Assembly (NCBI GenBank): GCA_025558095.1 | Contig: JAIVFI010000022.1 | Location: 558,001 to 622,000, forward strand | Direction of reading: 5' to 3' | Source of the DNA: Hyaloraphidium curvatum | Taxonomy: Eukaryota > Monoblepharomycota > Hyaloraphidiomycetes > Hyaloraphidiales > Hyaloraphidiaceae | DNA: 64,000 bases | Shown: piece by piece, positions 50,057 through 59,586 of the stretch | Numbering within the stretch: the first letter of the stretch is position 1 | How the letters are laid out: the number at the start of each line of letters is the position of its first letter | Made by a program: the position numbers and the translations under genes | The notes under the pieces: generated by a model | What the model saw: the letters and a program-made list of their open reading frames with translations, nothing else | Databases searched by the model: none | Told to the model about the DNA's origin: nothing

Positions 50057-51430
50057 TCAAGCCCTCACCGCCCACCCCCGTTCCCTCATCCGCTCCGCCG
50101 CCCACACGCACACCGCGGCCCAGAACCCGCCCCACGCGAGCCCCTCGAACCCGTTCTTCCCGAACCACGCCGAAACCGTGGCCTCCCTCAGCCTGGTCAG
50201 GTACGAGTCCCTGAACGAGGGCAAGACGGCGAGGATGTGAGGGACGAAGGACTGCACGGCGTAGACGGTGAGCGTGTTCCGCCCCGTGCGCACGAGGAGG
50301 TTCTCGACCGACGAGGGCGGCCCGTTGCGGGTGCGTTCGAGGGACATCGCGGCCGCGGCGAGCAGCAGCGAGGCGCCCGACGAGACGAGGGCGAAGGAGG
50401 GGGTCCAGAGCTTCTTGGAGAGGGGGACGGAGAAAGGGGGCTGGGAGAGAAGGTAGCCGGCGCTGAGGAGGGCGAGGGAGGAGAGAAAGATGGGGGGAAG
50501 GGATGGAGTGGGGTCGGTGATGAGGTGCTGGCCGAGGAGGGCGCCGGCCCAGACGTTGGTGACACCTGGGTGGGGAGGAGGGCAGGATGAGCTCAATGCT
50601 AGCTGGCCGGCGGGTGCGACAACCCCACCTGTCAGGATGCCGAGCAGCCCCTCGGGATCCAGCCCGCGGTTGTACATCCTCTTCAACCCGACCGTCGCCG
50701 CGTCGAGATAGTACGCCGCGGTCCTTTCCGGCACCGCCACGCGCTCCAGCGGGAACAAACCCGGCAGCGGCCCGTTGTCGGTGTTGGGAAACGGCACCTT
50801 GTACGAGACGACCAGCCAGAGCGCAGCCAGCGCGACCGGCAACCCGAGCTTCCTCGCCAGCCCGGCCAGCAACCCTTCACCCTCCCCCTCCCTCTCCTTC
50901 CCCTTCCCTTCGGGCGCTTCCGCGAGCAGGTACAGGTACCCGACCCCGGAGATCAGGTAGGCGGCCGCGTGGCGCTGCAGCACCCCCCAGACGCGCAGCG
51001 ACGCGAGCCGGTCGCGGAGGCTGCCCTGCCCCGCGACCAGCGTGAAGGGGGCCGAGAGCAGCGCGCCCAGGGCAAACAGGCGTGCGGAACGGGGCAGCAG
51101 GTCCGATACCACCACGTCCCTCTTGATCGCCGCCCATTCGGCACGCGTCGGCGGGTGCCCCAGTTGATTGGCCCTCCCCTCAACGGCCCGCGCGACGGAG
51201 TGCGGGATGCCGGCGCCGGCGAGCAGCGAGAAGGTCGGCATCACCAGATCGGCGAGCGCGAGGCCGAGGTGCGGCGGGTGGCGGAGCTGCGCGAAGCCCG
51301 TCGCGTCGCGGAACTGCGTGTTGACGATTATCATCGAGACCGCCGCGGCGCCGCGGAGGAGGTCGAGCGACGCGTGGCGCGCGCGCTGCGGCGCGTCGCC
51401 GTTGCTTTCGAGCGGCTCCGAGGCGGCCAT
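50057..51430 (-). CDS. HGSNAT-like (DUF5009) membrane acyltransferase
   Basis: ATG 51430 (MAASEPLESNGD). A 63-nt intron (50628-50566, donor GTGGGG, acceptor CCCAG) is in frame and easily missed; removing it gives 436 residues and restores GLLGILTGVTNVWAGALLG. Family motifs: RHASLDLLRGAAAVSMIIVN at the first membrane segment, FALGALLSAP, LRVWGVLQRHAAAYLISGVG, GLDPEGLLG and LWTPSFALVSSGAS. Eight to ten hydrophobic segments. Relatives include lysosomal heparan-alpha-glucosaminide N-acetyltransferase, which moves acetyl groups across membranes; the fungal substrate is unknown. It lies between the two AT-hook copies. Confidence 0.8.
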   Translation of the reverse strand: MAASEPLESNGDAPQRARHASLDLLRGAAAVSMIIVNTQFRDATGFAQLRHPPHLGLALADLVMPTFSLLAGAGIPHSVARAVEGRANQLGHPPTRAEWAAIKRDVVVSDLLPRSARLFALGALLSAPFTLVAGQGSLRDRLASLRVWGVLQRHAAAYLISGVGYLYLLAEAPEGKGKEREGEGEGLLAGLARKLGLPVALAALWLVVSYKVPFPNTDNGPLPGLFPLERVAVPERTAAYYLDAATVGLKRMYNRGLDPEGLLGILTGGVVAPAGQLALSSSCPPPHPGVTNVWAGALLGQHLITDPTPSLPPIFLSSLALLSAGYLLSQPPFSVPLSKKLWTPSFALVSSGASLLLAAAAMSLERTRNGPPSSVENLLVRTGRNTLTVYAVQSFVPHILAVLPSFRDSYLTRLREATVSAWFGKNGFEGLAWGGFWAAVCVWAAERMRERGWAVRA

Positions 51431-52063
51431 CGTGCGGAAGTGATTCAGATCTCGAAGTGATTGGGGAAATGGGAGGCCGCAACGCGATCTGTTGGGAGGC
51501 ACGCTTCAGAGGGACCCGGCAACATCCCAGATCATGCTTCGAAAAGCTTCCGTAATGTTCCTCGTTCGTCCGTCTTTCATCTGGGGAATCGTCTGCCACT
51601 TATGCACCGAAGCTAAACTTGACGTTTGCCCATTCCTCGCTCTTGTCAAACACCTCCTTCTTCAGCGCCGCATCCTTCGCCAGGGGCTGCTCCTCATTCA
51701 CGGCCGGGGAGCCAAAGCTTTGGGCCCCTCGGGCCCACCCCACTCGGGCCCGATGCAACTGTTCCTCGGGCACTCGGGTGCGGCGCACGGAAACACGCCC
51801 ACCCGCACCGACTGCGCCGCGAACCGGACTGCCGCCCCATCGTATCAAGCAGCAATGTTACGGTCGTCGGAAATCCCGACTCTGGCAGCTGGGGCTCGTC
51901 TGCGCTTCGGAACGAACTGACGTGCGGTGGGCCTCCTCCGCTCCTTCGGTCTCAGTCTTTGCGCCGCCATCAACTTCCCCGTTACCTCCGCCGCACCTCG
52001 TTTCCGCCTCCTGCCGCGTCTTTGGAACACCCTCTGACGGTTCCCGGGCACGCTTTCGACCGC
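51431..52063. other. Divergent intergenic region with one short uncertain frame
   Basis: 633 nt between the acyltransferase-like gene and copy B. A minus-strand frame (51848-51600) ends with a protein-like stretch (LAKDAALKKEVFDKSEEWAN) that might be the last exon of a small gene or a relic; there is no recognisable start or partner, so it is not called as a gene. Confidence 0.4.
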
Positions 52064-53891
52064 ATGGCGTCCCGCGGCGCCACGGCCCCGGCAGGGTTCC
52101 CCGGCGCGGCGGGCCCCTCCGACCGCTTGGGAGGCCGCGATGCGCGACTCGCGGGCTCCAACGCCGGGGCGTCGCACTCTCAGCGGCACGGCGGGACGTC
52201 TACTGGGCCCGCAGGCGAAGGCATGGAGGTCGACCCGCCCCCCGTCCGCGTGGGCGTCTCTCAACCCCGCCTCGCCCTTCCCTCTGACGCCCCGTTTCCG
52301 CCCGGTTCCAGGCAGCGACCGCCGACGACATCGCCGGCTTGCCCGACGCCCCGCGGTTCTTCATCTACGCGCCGAAGGAGATCGCGGCCAACCCGCACTT
52401 CCGGGCTGCCATCGCGGAGGTCGTCGGGGAGCGCCTGGGGGAACGGGGGGCCGGGTTCCCGGGGGGCGGGCCGCAGTCCACAGTGCCGGAAGGAGAAGAC
52501 CTCCGGGCGGCCGTGGCAAGGGCGGTCGCGGAGGAAACGGCACGGCTACGTGCCGAGATGCGGCACGGCGTCGGCGAGGCGGTGGCTGCGGAGCTGCGGC
52601 GGCTCGGGGTGAGCCCTGCAGGCCGCGGGGACGAGCTGGTGGAGCGGGTGGACCGGCTCGAGGATGCTGTCGGGAGGCTCGAGGACGCCATGGTGCGAGT
52701 GAACGAGCTCGCGGATGGGGAGGAAGGACGCGTGCAGGCGGCCGCCTCGGGGATGATCTCGGAGACGGCGGCCGAGCTGCGGGCGGAATTGACCGCCGAG
52801 ACGGACAGGAGGTTCGACGACGCCGAGGGGAAGCGGCGCAAGATGCGGGACAGGATCGCGGAGAAGCTGGGCGAGCTGGAGGACGGGATCGGGGAGCTGA
52901 GGCAGGCCGTCGTCGAGATCCGGGGGCTGCTGCCGCCCCCCGCCGCCGACTCGAGCGCCGAGGGGGAACATATCTCGGACGACGACGACCCGGACGACGG
53001 CGGACCTCCCTCCCCGCCGCCGCCGGTCGCCTCCTCGGAAGACGAGCGCCGCCCTCCCTCCCCTTCGACCTCGGATCCCGGCCCGGCGCCGAAGCGCCCG
53101 CGCGGGAGGCCCCCCAAGGACCCGGCCCCGCACGGGACTCCGGGAACGACGAGGAAGCTCCCCTGGCCCGCGCTCGCGGCGCCGCAGTACAAGTCCCCCG
53201 TCAACATCATCCGCGACGACCTCAGGGCATTTTACGGCGACCGCAGGTCAGCGATGGACAAGGCGCTGCGGCTCCTTGTTTCCGGGACGAACGAGTACAG
53301 CCGGGTGAACCAGAAGGCCATCAAGTTCAACAAGGACCACCGCGTGTAGGTTCCGCTGCCGGTCGATCGCACGGACGTCCGCTGATTCGCTTCCCCCGAC
53401 GGTGCAGGCAATCCGCGACGGGCGGCAAGTCCATGAGCAAGATCCTCGCCGTGCACGAGGCGGATTTCCTCGCCGAGGTGCGGCTTTCGGTGCCGAAACT
53501 GTGGGAGCAGCCCGACGACGACGACGCTGCCCGGAGCGCCCAACGCGAAGGGTCGCCGTCGCCAGCACCCAAGCCGCGCAGGCGCAAGGACCCCGTGGCG
53601 GACGAGTTTGCGCGGAACAAAGACGCGGGCGTGATCACCCCCAGCCGGACGAGGCGGTTGGATAGGCCCGACTACGCGGCGCAAGCTTACATCCGGAAGA
53701 TCGAGGAGGCGATCAAGTCCGAGTCTGAGGAGGATTCGGGGGAGGAGGACGGGATGGGGGAGGGCGCGGAAGTTCTTGCGAGGAAGGCGGATGGCGCGGG
53801 CGCCCCGGATGATGAGGACCGAGGGGAGGAGGCAGCGAGGGAGGAGGGGATGGAAGTGGACACCGCGGAAGAAGGGGAGATCCGGCAGTGA
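52064..53891 (+). CDS. AT-hook/coiled-coil protein of unrecognised family, copy B
   Basis: Exons 52064-52249, 52312-53345 and 53408-53891 (introns 62 nt each, GTGGGC and GTAGGT; branch CTGAC and CTGAT) give 567 residues. Same order as copy A: GMEVDPPPVR before intron 1; PDAPRFFIYAPKEIAANPHF; long coiled coil (~110-250); acidic stretch; AT-hook-like KRPRGRPPKDP; a C-terminal domain with IIRDDLRAFYGDRRSAMDKA, then across intron 2 SMSKILAVHEADFLAEVRLS and PKLWEQ; acidic/basic tail. Identity with copy A is modest, so the duplication is old, and both stay open over >560 codons, which argues that both are functional. Adjacent to the Crypton (start 54398). Confidence 0.75.
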
Positions 53892-54064
53892 CGGCGGGAT
53901 CCGAGCCGCGGTCGGGAGGTCCCGTGTACCCTGCGTCTTGATTCATGTTGCTATGTGCTCGGACGCTTGCACCGTCTGCTTCCGTTCAGAGGCAAACTGA
54001 TCTACTCGCCCTACTACACTTCCTTTCCGAAAGACAATATACACAGAGCATAATAATCACGGGC

Positions 54065-54131
54065 TTAGGCGGACGGTCAGGTGTGCGGCCAGGCTAACCG
54101 GGCGGGCGGCCAGCTCTAACGCGCTGACCGC
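54065..54131. repeat. Left motif cluster flanking the Crypton
   Basis: Contains TTAGGCGGACGGTCAGG (from 54065), GGCTAACCGGGCGGGCGG (from ~54092) and CTGACCGC (54124-54131). Closely similar strings recur in the same orientation at 59394-59442 (GGCTAACGATCGGGCGG, TTAGGCGGCGGTCAGG) together with CTGACCGC at 59339. None lies in a gene. Confidence 0.6.
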
Positions 54132-54326
54132 ACAAACGCTACCCCGAAGCAACCGCCCGAACGCGGGCAAACACCCCCGCGCGGGCCCCGCCGACAGCGC
54201 AGAGCCGGACAGCTGTCGCGCGCCGAGCTCCCCGGGCCGGCGCTTCGCGCCGCGGAGGCCCGGTGCGCGAGCGGCGCCGCATCGCCCGCGGGCAAACGCT
54301 GACAGGTCGCGCGCGCGGGTTCCCCC

Positions 54327-54394
54327 GCGGTCCTCCCGCGCCGCGGTCCTCCCGCGCCGCGGACCCCATAGATTCGGCGGACCCCATAGATTCG
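54327..54394. repeat. Short tandem duplications just upstream of the recombinase ATG
   Basis: Two consecutive direct duplications: a ~15-nt unit around CGGTCCTCCCGCGC (twice between about 54327 and 54360) and an 18-nt unit beginning GGACCCCATAGATTCG (54361 and 54379). They end four bases before ATG 54398. They may be replication slippage or part of the transposon's 5' leader. Confidence 0.7.
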
Positions 54395-54397
54395 CGC

Positions 54398-57300
54398 ATG
54401 GACACCCTCGCCGCCGCGGCGGCCGCGCTGGAGCCCGTCGCGGGCCCAGGTGCCGGCGGTGACGTCGACTCGACCCCCGCCCCGCGCGCCGCGCCCAAGC
54501 CGCGCAGGCCCGCCGCCGGAGCCGCCCCCGCCCGGGAGACGGGAGAAAGGAAGCGGAAGAGCGCGGGGGAGGGCGAGGGCGGCGCCGCTGCGGGCCCCGT
54601 CGCCTCCGCCGGCGGCCTGCAGGGCCCACCGAAGCGTCGGATCGCCGCGACCAAGCCCCCGTCGGCCAAGGCGCCCGGCGAACCGGGGCGCAAGCAGCCG
54701 GCAGGCATACGCAAGAAGGATCTGGCATCGGCCGGTGCTCCGGCAGCCCGCGGAGGTGCGGCGGGCGCCCCGGACGCGGCGGGCTCGGGAGGCAGCGGAG
54801 CGACGCGCAGGAGCAAGGTTGGCGACGCCGTCGTCCTGCACGAGGCGTCCCCGGGCGGGAATGATGCCGCTGCATCCGGTGCCGGGGCTCGCGCTCGCGG
54901 AGGAGGTGCTGGGGGCGACGGCGACGGCGCGCGGACCGGAGCTCCGGCTGGAGGGGCGCCGGTCAAGGCAGGAACCCCTCCCGGCGGTCAGGAAGCGCAG
55001 AATCCTGGCGGCCAGGGATCAGATGGATCCGCTCCCGCGGCAACGGCTGCCTCGGTCCCTCCGGCGGAGGCTCCGGCTCGACCGACGGCGCGGAAGCCAA
55101 AGAGGAAGCGCGCCGCCGAAGACGACGGGGATGCGGAGCGAGCCGGTGCCGAGCCCGGTGCAGACGGCGCGGACGGAGGCTTGGGCCCCGCCGAGCGCAG
55201 CGAGCTCGAGGAGGCGCTCCGTTCCGGCCCCGCCGTGTCGGACGACCTGGAGCGCCGGGCCGCCCTCGCCGCGGACGAGGCCTGGAAGAACAGGGAGAAC
55301 AGCGGGACCACGGACAGCATCTACGCCTCGCACTTTGAGCACTACAAGCTCTGGTGCGGCGGGAACGGCGTGGAGCCCTTCCCCGTCCTGCCGGCCAAGG
55401 CGGTGCTGTTCGCCGACTGGACGATGAAGCGGCCGCGCCTCAAGTCCGGCGTGAGGAAGGGCTCGAAGAAGGGGCGCACGGCGGACCAGGGCCCAGCAAC
55501 CCTGGCGGCTTTGGAAGAGCTGTTCGTCACGGGCACTCGGATTGGGCCGGGTGTGGTCGGGGGCGTTCTCAACGCCCTCGAGTTCTTGCGCAAGGCCACG
55601 GCCATCGACTTCCCCGAGGCCGATTTCCCGCAGGCCCACCGCCCGCTCCGAAGCGATCCTCGGGTGACGCGGATCGAGAAGCTCTCGAAGCAGAACAGCG
55701 CGTCGCGGCAGGCAAACTCGGAGGAGATCAAGTCGGCCGGCGGCGCGTCCAAGACCTACAACCAGCAGCAGTACCGCGACGTCGCGGACTACCATCTGCT
55801 GCGAGCGGCGAACGGCAAGAAGGCTGCCGTCACGCCGCAGGAGGCCGCCGCGGGGGTGCGCAACCGGGCACTGCACTTGATCTCGGGATCCTTGGCGGAT
55901 CGGTCGTCGGACGTGCGCCCGACCGCGCTCTCGGACGTGCAGTTGCGCGAGGTGACTCTCCCAAAGACTGATCGCATTGTGGAGGTGGGCAGTCAATCTC
56001 CGTGGGTCGCGTGAAGCTTCCTAACGCTTGTTTGCCCGCCCAGCTCGGCGTCATCCTCGACAACAGCTCGAAAACAAACAAGGAAGGGGAGATCTTCGAG
56101 AAGGCGATGTTGCGGAACCCGGACGTCCGGATCTGCCCCATCAACTCGCTCGCCCTGCACAGCTATGCAACGTACCACATCCTACAGGAGCGGCCCCCGG
56201 AGCTTGCCCCCGTTTTTGACGCCAAGAGCCCGCCGTACGGCCGCAGGGACTGGTACAAGATCCCGCTGTTTCCTGGGAACGGAGAGAAGGGGGAGATCGC
56301 GTACAAGAGTGGGTGGCCGCGGACTTCCCGCCTCTCCGTGAACTCACGGGCCCTTCTCCGCCGCAGCGCACTGGAAAGCAGTCACGGGAGCACACACGGC
56401 GCTCGGGCTCTTCGACGTCACGAAGAAGACCCACGCTGGGCGCTCGTACGCTCCGCGTCGCGCGCATGCCAAGGACTGTCCCGACGAGGACATGATGGCC
56501 CTGGGGCGGTGGAGCAACGGCAAGATCTTCCGGGAGCGATACTTGACGTCGATGCCGTGGCCGGCGGTCATCGCGACCGCCGACTCCGACGCCTCCAACC
56601 CGGCGGCCTACTACGTCCCGCGTGCGCAGCTCGGTGGGTGCCGTCGAATTGACACCTGGCGAGGCGCCACTGACGCAGCACTCCGCGATCGATCGCGTCG
56701 ATCCTGCAGAGCCGCCTGCGGAGCTCCAGCAACGCATCATGCCTTGGGCAGACGCCTCGCTCGCTGCGTACAAGGAGCGCCTCGAACTGGACCCGTCCAA
56801 GTACCGCGACCCGTGCTGTGAGATGACCTGCAAGAGGTTCATTTTGGAGCGGAAGGTGCGGGGCGTCCCTTTTCCTCGGTCGTGCGTGCATGCGGGCGGT
56901 TGCTGACCACCCTGCTTTACTCTTGCAGATCCTCCTTCAAGACGCCCCGGAGCTCATCAACCATTTCGCCCCCGAGTTCAGCAAGGACGGCTACGATGCG
57001 CACGCGGACGACGGCCTCCCCTTCGTCTTCAAGACCGAGCTCTTCCTCTCCACCGAGTACCTGGTATGGCACCGCGAAGCGCTCGCCAAGATCGGCGAGC
57101 TGCGCGAGGCCGTGCGCCACGTGGCTGGGCCGAAGGAGTTTGTGAACGCGATCGTGCCGCTCTTTCAGCAGCAGAACCTACTCTTCGGGCGCCTCGAGGA
57201 GGCTGTCTCGCGCAAGCCGGACGGGGCGTCGGCAGACCTGCGCACCGCGGTGCGCGAGGACGTGCGCGAGGACATGACCGTCCTCTACAACACGCTCGTG

Positions 57301-58227
57301 GAGACCCTCGACTCCACCATGGAGCAGGCCATGGAGCATCTGACCGAGACGGTCACGGACGTGGTGCAGGACGTGTTCCGCAAGGCTGTGCCTTCCTTGG
57401 CGGCGGCCCTGCAGGCCCAGGTGCCGGCCGTCTCGGCCGGAAGCCCGGGCGTCTCCACCTCCTCCCCTTCGGCCCCGGCCCTCGCCAATCCATCGGCAAC
57501 GGAGCTCCCGGTGCTCCTTCCCCGCCCGCAGCCCGTTTCCCAGGACGGTGGCGCCGGCCTGGGTGTTCCCCGCCCCCTGCTTTGCTTCCCCCGGCCTCCG
57601 AGCTTTCCCCCCTCCGGAAGCCCGGTCTCCGCCCTTGCTCCCCAGCCCAGCACCTCTGCAGCTCCCTCAGAACCTGCCCAGGGACCGGCAGCTGCCCCCT
57701 CGGCCGGCGCTGCGGCGGCAACGGGCCTCGACGCCGCCCAGGCGGAGAAGCGGGCGCTGGAGGCGTCGCGGCTGCGGCAAAAGTACGGAGCCAAGCTCCA
57801 GGGCATCGACATTGTTTTCCACAACGGGCAGATGGTACCGGCGTACGAGCTTGCCGCCGGGAAGCTGTCGATCGAGGACGCCTACAACGAGATCTACATC
57901 GGGCGCGATGGCAAGATCTCGGTGGAGGAGCTGGACAGGGACTTTGGGCCCAAGTGGCGGCGGAACAACAACCGCATCCAAACCGAATACGGAAGGCGGA
58001 AAGCGATCAAGGAGGAGCTGGAGAAGATCCGGCGCGGCCCGCCCGCAAAGTCGCCGACGGCGGCGCTCCGGGCCCTCAAGGACAGGTTCACGGACAATGG
58101 GGCGGAGCTGACGGCGCGGCAGGTGAGCGACCGGCTCCAGAAGGCGGCGCGGGACGCCGCCAAGGCTGCGAAGGAGGCGGCGGGCGGGGCGGGGACGGGT
58201 GCGGCCGCGCAGGGGGCTGCGGCGTGA
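54398..58227 (+). CDS. Crypton tyrosine recombinase with GCR1_C DNA-binding domain
   Basis: Exons 54398-55984, 56044-56308, 56367-56633, 56710-56855 and 56929-58227 (donors GTGGGC, GTGGGT, GTGGGT, GTGCGG) give 1187 residues. An Ala/Gly/Pro-rich basic leader (~270 residues) precedes the core-binding domain (SIYASHFEHYKLWCGGNGVE onward). Box A is SLADRSSDVRPTALSD with R507 the likely catalytic Arg; SKTNKEGE and ICPINSLAL follow; box B is KKTHAGR (H640, R643); then LGRWS (W666) and nucleophile region RERYLT (Y676). After RIMPWAD and a Pro-rich linker, a GCR1_C-type domain reads LSIEDAYNEIYIGRDGKISV, DFGPKWRRNNNRI and YGRRKAIKEELEKI. This is the standard Crypton architecture. Nuclear DNA recombination/integration. 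Confidence 0.9.
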
Positions 58228-58524
58228 CGGAAGGCGGGTCTTCTTGGGACATGGGGCAGTAGCGAGGTAGCGGAGGATCTTTTCGTTCTTTTCCCTGTGT
58301 TTGGTTCGGTTCAAGAATTGTAGGCCTCAGAAATCCGGTCAATCCAGTCCAGTCTGCCAGCGGGCGGCGCCCGCGGGCTCGCAAAACCTCCAGGAGGCCG
58401 GCAAGGCCGCCAGTCGCGGGCACCCTGCGCTGGCAAGAGCCGCGCTGGGCTCGTTGTCCGATTTTGCGGTCCGTTGCCGCGCTGTATCGCGGGGGTAGAG
58501 GGGTGGCGGCGAACCCACGGCACT

Positions 58525-58860
58525 GCCCCCCCACATCCCCCTCCCGCCGGCGGGAACCCCCGGAAAATCCGAACGGCCAGCGAGTTCAATACCGCGGGCA
58601 CCTCGAACGGGGATTTTTCCGGCCCTTCGACCCATCCATCCCGTGTTTCGCCTCCGGAAGAACCGGCGCCCGACCGACGGTCCCCCACATCCCCCCTCCC
58701 GCCGGCGACAGCTCCCGGAAAACCCCAACGGCCAGCGAGCCCAATGCCGTGGGCACCTCGAACGGCGATTTGTCGAGGCTTCGACCCGTCCGCCCGGTGT
58801 TTCGCCTCGAAGAGCCGGCTTCCGCCAGACGGCCCTCCCCATCCCCCCTCCCGCCGCCCT
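58525..58860. repeat. Tandem repeat, unit ~153 bp, just over two copies
   Basis: A unit starting CCCCACATCCCCCTCCCGCC and containing AACGGCCAGCGAG, GGGCACCTCGAACGG, TTCGACCC and TGTTTCGCCTC is repeated. Anchor positions 58534, 58688 and 58840 give spacings of 154 and 152. The third copy breaks off after CTCCCGCC. Copies differ at several positions. The reverse strand gives repeated frames but no known protein motif. Confidence 0.8.
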
Positions 58861-59285
58861 CCGGTCCCTCTGGGAGCTGGTCCAAACCGGTGCAGCAACG
58901 GTGCCCGGCCTCGGCGCGACGCACGCCGGCCGGCGGACCCGGCGGCGCCGCGGGAACACGGCACCTCCCGCGGGGGGTTCCCGCCCGCGGCCGCAATTGC
59001 GGGCTCCCCCACCGCCACGCCCGCCGCCGCGGGCCCGCACGCCGGGGCGCCGCACGGCCCGACCGGTGCCGGAGTCGCAGCGCCGCGCGGCGGCCCGGGG
59101 GGAGCGGCGGTGCGGCGCGCGGGAGCGCGGCCGGCTTCGCCCCTCCGCGGTCGGGGCCAAACACCGCCGCCGCCGCGGCCGCCGCCGACCACGGCGCCGC
59201 GCAGGCGGATCCCGCGGCCGCGCTGCAGGCCGGGCGGGCGGGGGGCGGCGGCCGTGGGGCAGCGGGGGAAAGGCGGTCCGGCTCC

Positions 59286-59383
59286 GGGGGAATGTTACAC
59301 GCCCTGGGTGGGTTCGAGTCTGGCGGGGCCAATTAGAGCTGACCGCGGAACTGGCCGGGGAATGTTATGCGCATAACATTCCC
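59286..59383. repeat. 26-bp perfect palindrome and a partial copy of its arm
   Basis: 59358-59383 is a perfect inverted repeat with no spacer (half site GGGAATGTTATGC). Its A+T-rich core stands out from the G+C-rich surroundings. The arm's first ten bases (GGGAATGTTA) occur once more at 59288-59297. A binding site for a dimeric protein or a cruciform-forming site are possible. Confidence 0.85.
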
Positions 59384-59384
59384 T

Positions 59385-59460
59385 GCGGTCAGGGCGGCTA
59401 ACGATCGGGCGGTCAGGTCTAGTTCAATTAGGCGGCGGTCAGGGGTTTGGGGGGCTGACC
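59385..59460. repeat. Right motif cluster flanking the Crypton
   Basis: GCGGTCAG occurs at 59385, 59409 and 59434, with the inverse CTGACCGC at 59339 and a variant GCTGACCA at 59455. The stretch GGCTAACGATCGGGCGG (59394) and TTAGGCGGCGGTCAGG (59429) resemble the left cluster at 54065-54131, in direct orientation. Confidence 0.6.
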
Positions 59461-59586
59461 ACGGTGCACACACACGACTCTTCCGTTCGGAATCGGCGGC
59501 CGATTGCGTCACGTGACCGCCACATCACCCTCCTGCAAACCGTCCCCCCGGGAGAAAACCGCTCCTCCAACACCAGAAGAACATCC

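Larger units (their letters stand above)
54065..59460 (+). mobile_element. Crypton DNA transposon (boundaries inferred)
   Basis: The element is defined by the tyrosine-recombinase gene at 54398-58227. Cryptons move by a tyrosine recombinase, probably via a circular intermediate, and lack terminal inverted repeats, so boundaries must be read from short direct repeats. The limits given are those of the similar motif clusters on each side; the true ends could be tighter, and the tandem repeat and palindrome at 58.5-59.4 kb could be inside or outside. The five-exon gene is open throughout with catalytic residues present, so it may be active or recently active. Confidence 0.6.
58228..59586. other. 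Gene-free stretch between Crypton gene and next gene
   Basis: About 1.36 kb with no supported gene. It holds the ~153-bp tandem repeat, a low-complexity GCC/CGG-rich segment, a 26-bp palindrome and the right motif cluster, each listed separately. Long frames on both strands here are compositional. Confidence 0.65.

Noticed and set aside
59305-59345. Possible tRNA-like TGGGTTCGAGTC string
   Set aside because: No acceptor-stem pairing, D-loop or anticodon arm could be fitted around it. No convincing tRNA or rRNA gene was seen in the window.
58311-59401. Several 250-300-residue frames on both strands downstream of the Crypton
   Set aside because: They follow the ~153-bp repeat and the GCC-rich tract; the frames repeat with the DNA unit and contain no recognisable domain.
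54065-59460. Starship-type giant element with cargo genes
   Set aside because: The recombinase has the Crypton/GCR1_C layout rather than a DUF3435 captain, and no boundary including the neighbouring genes could be demonstrated.
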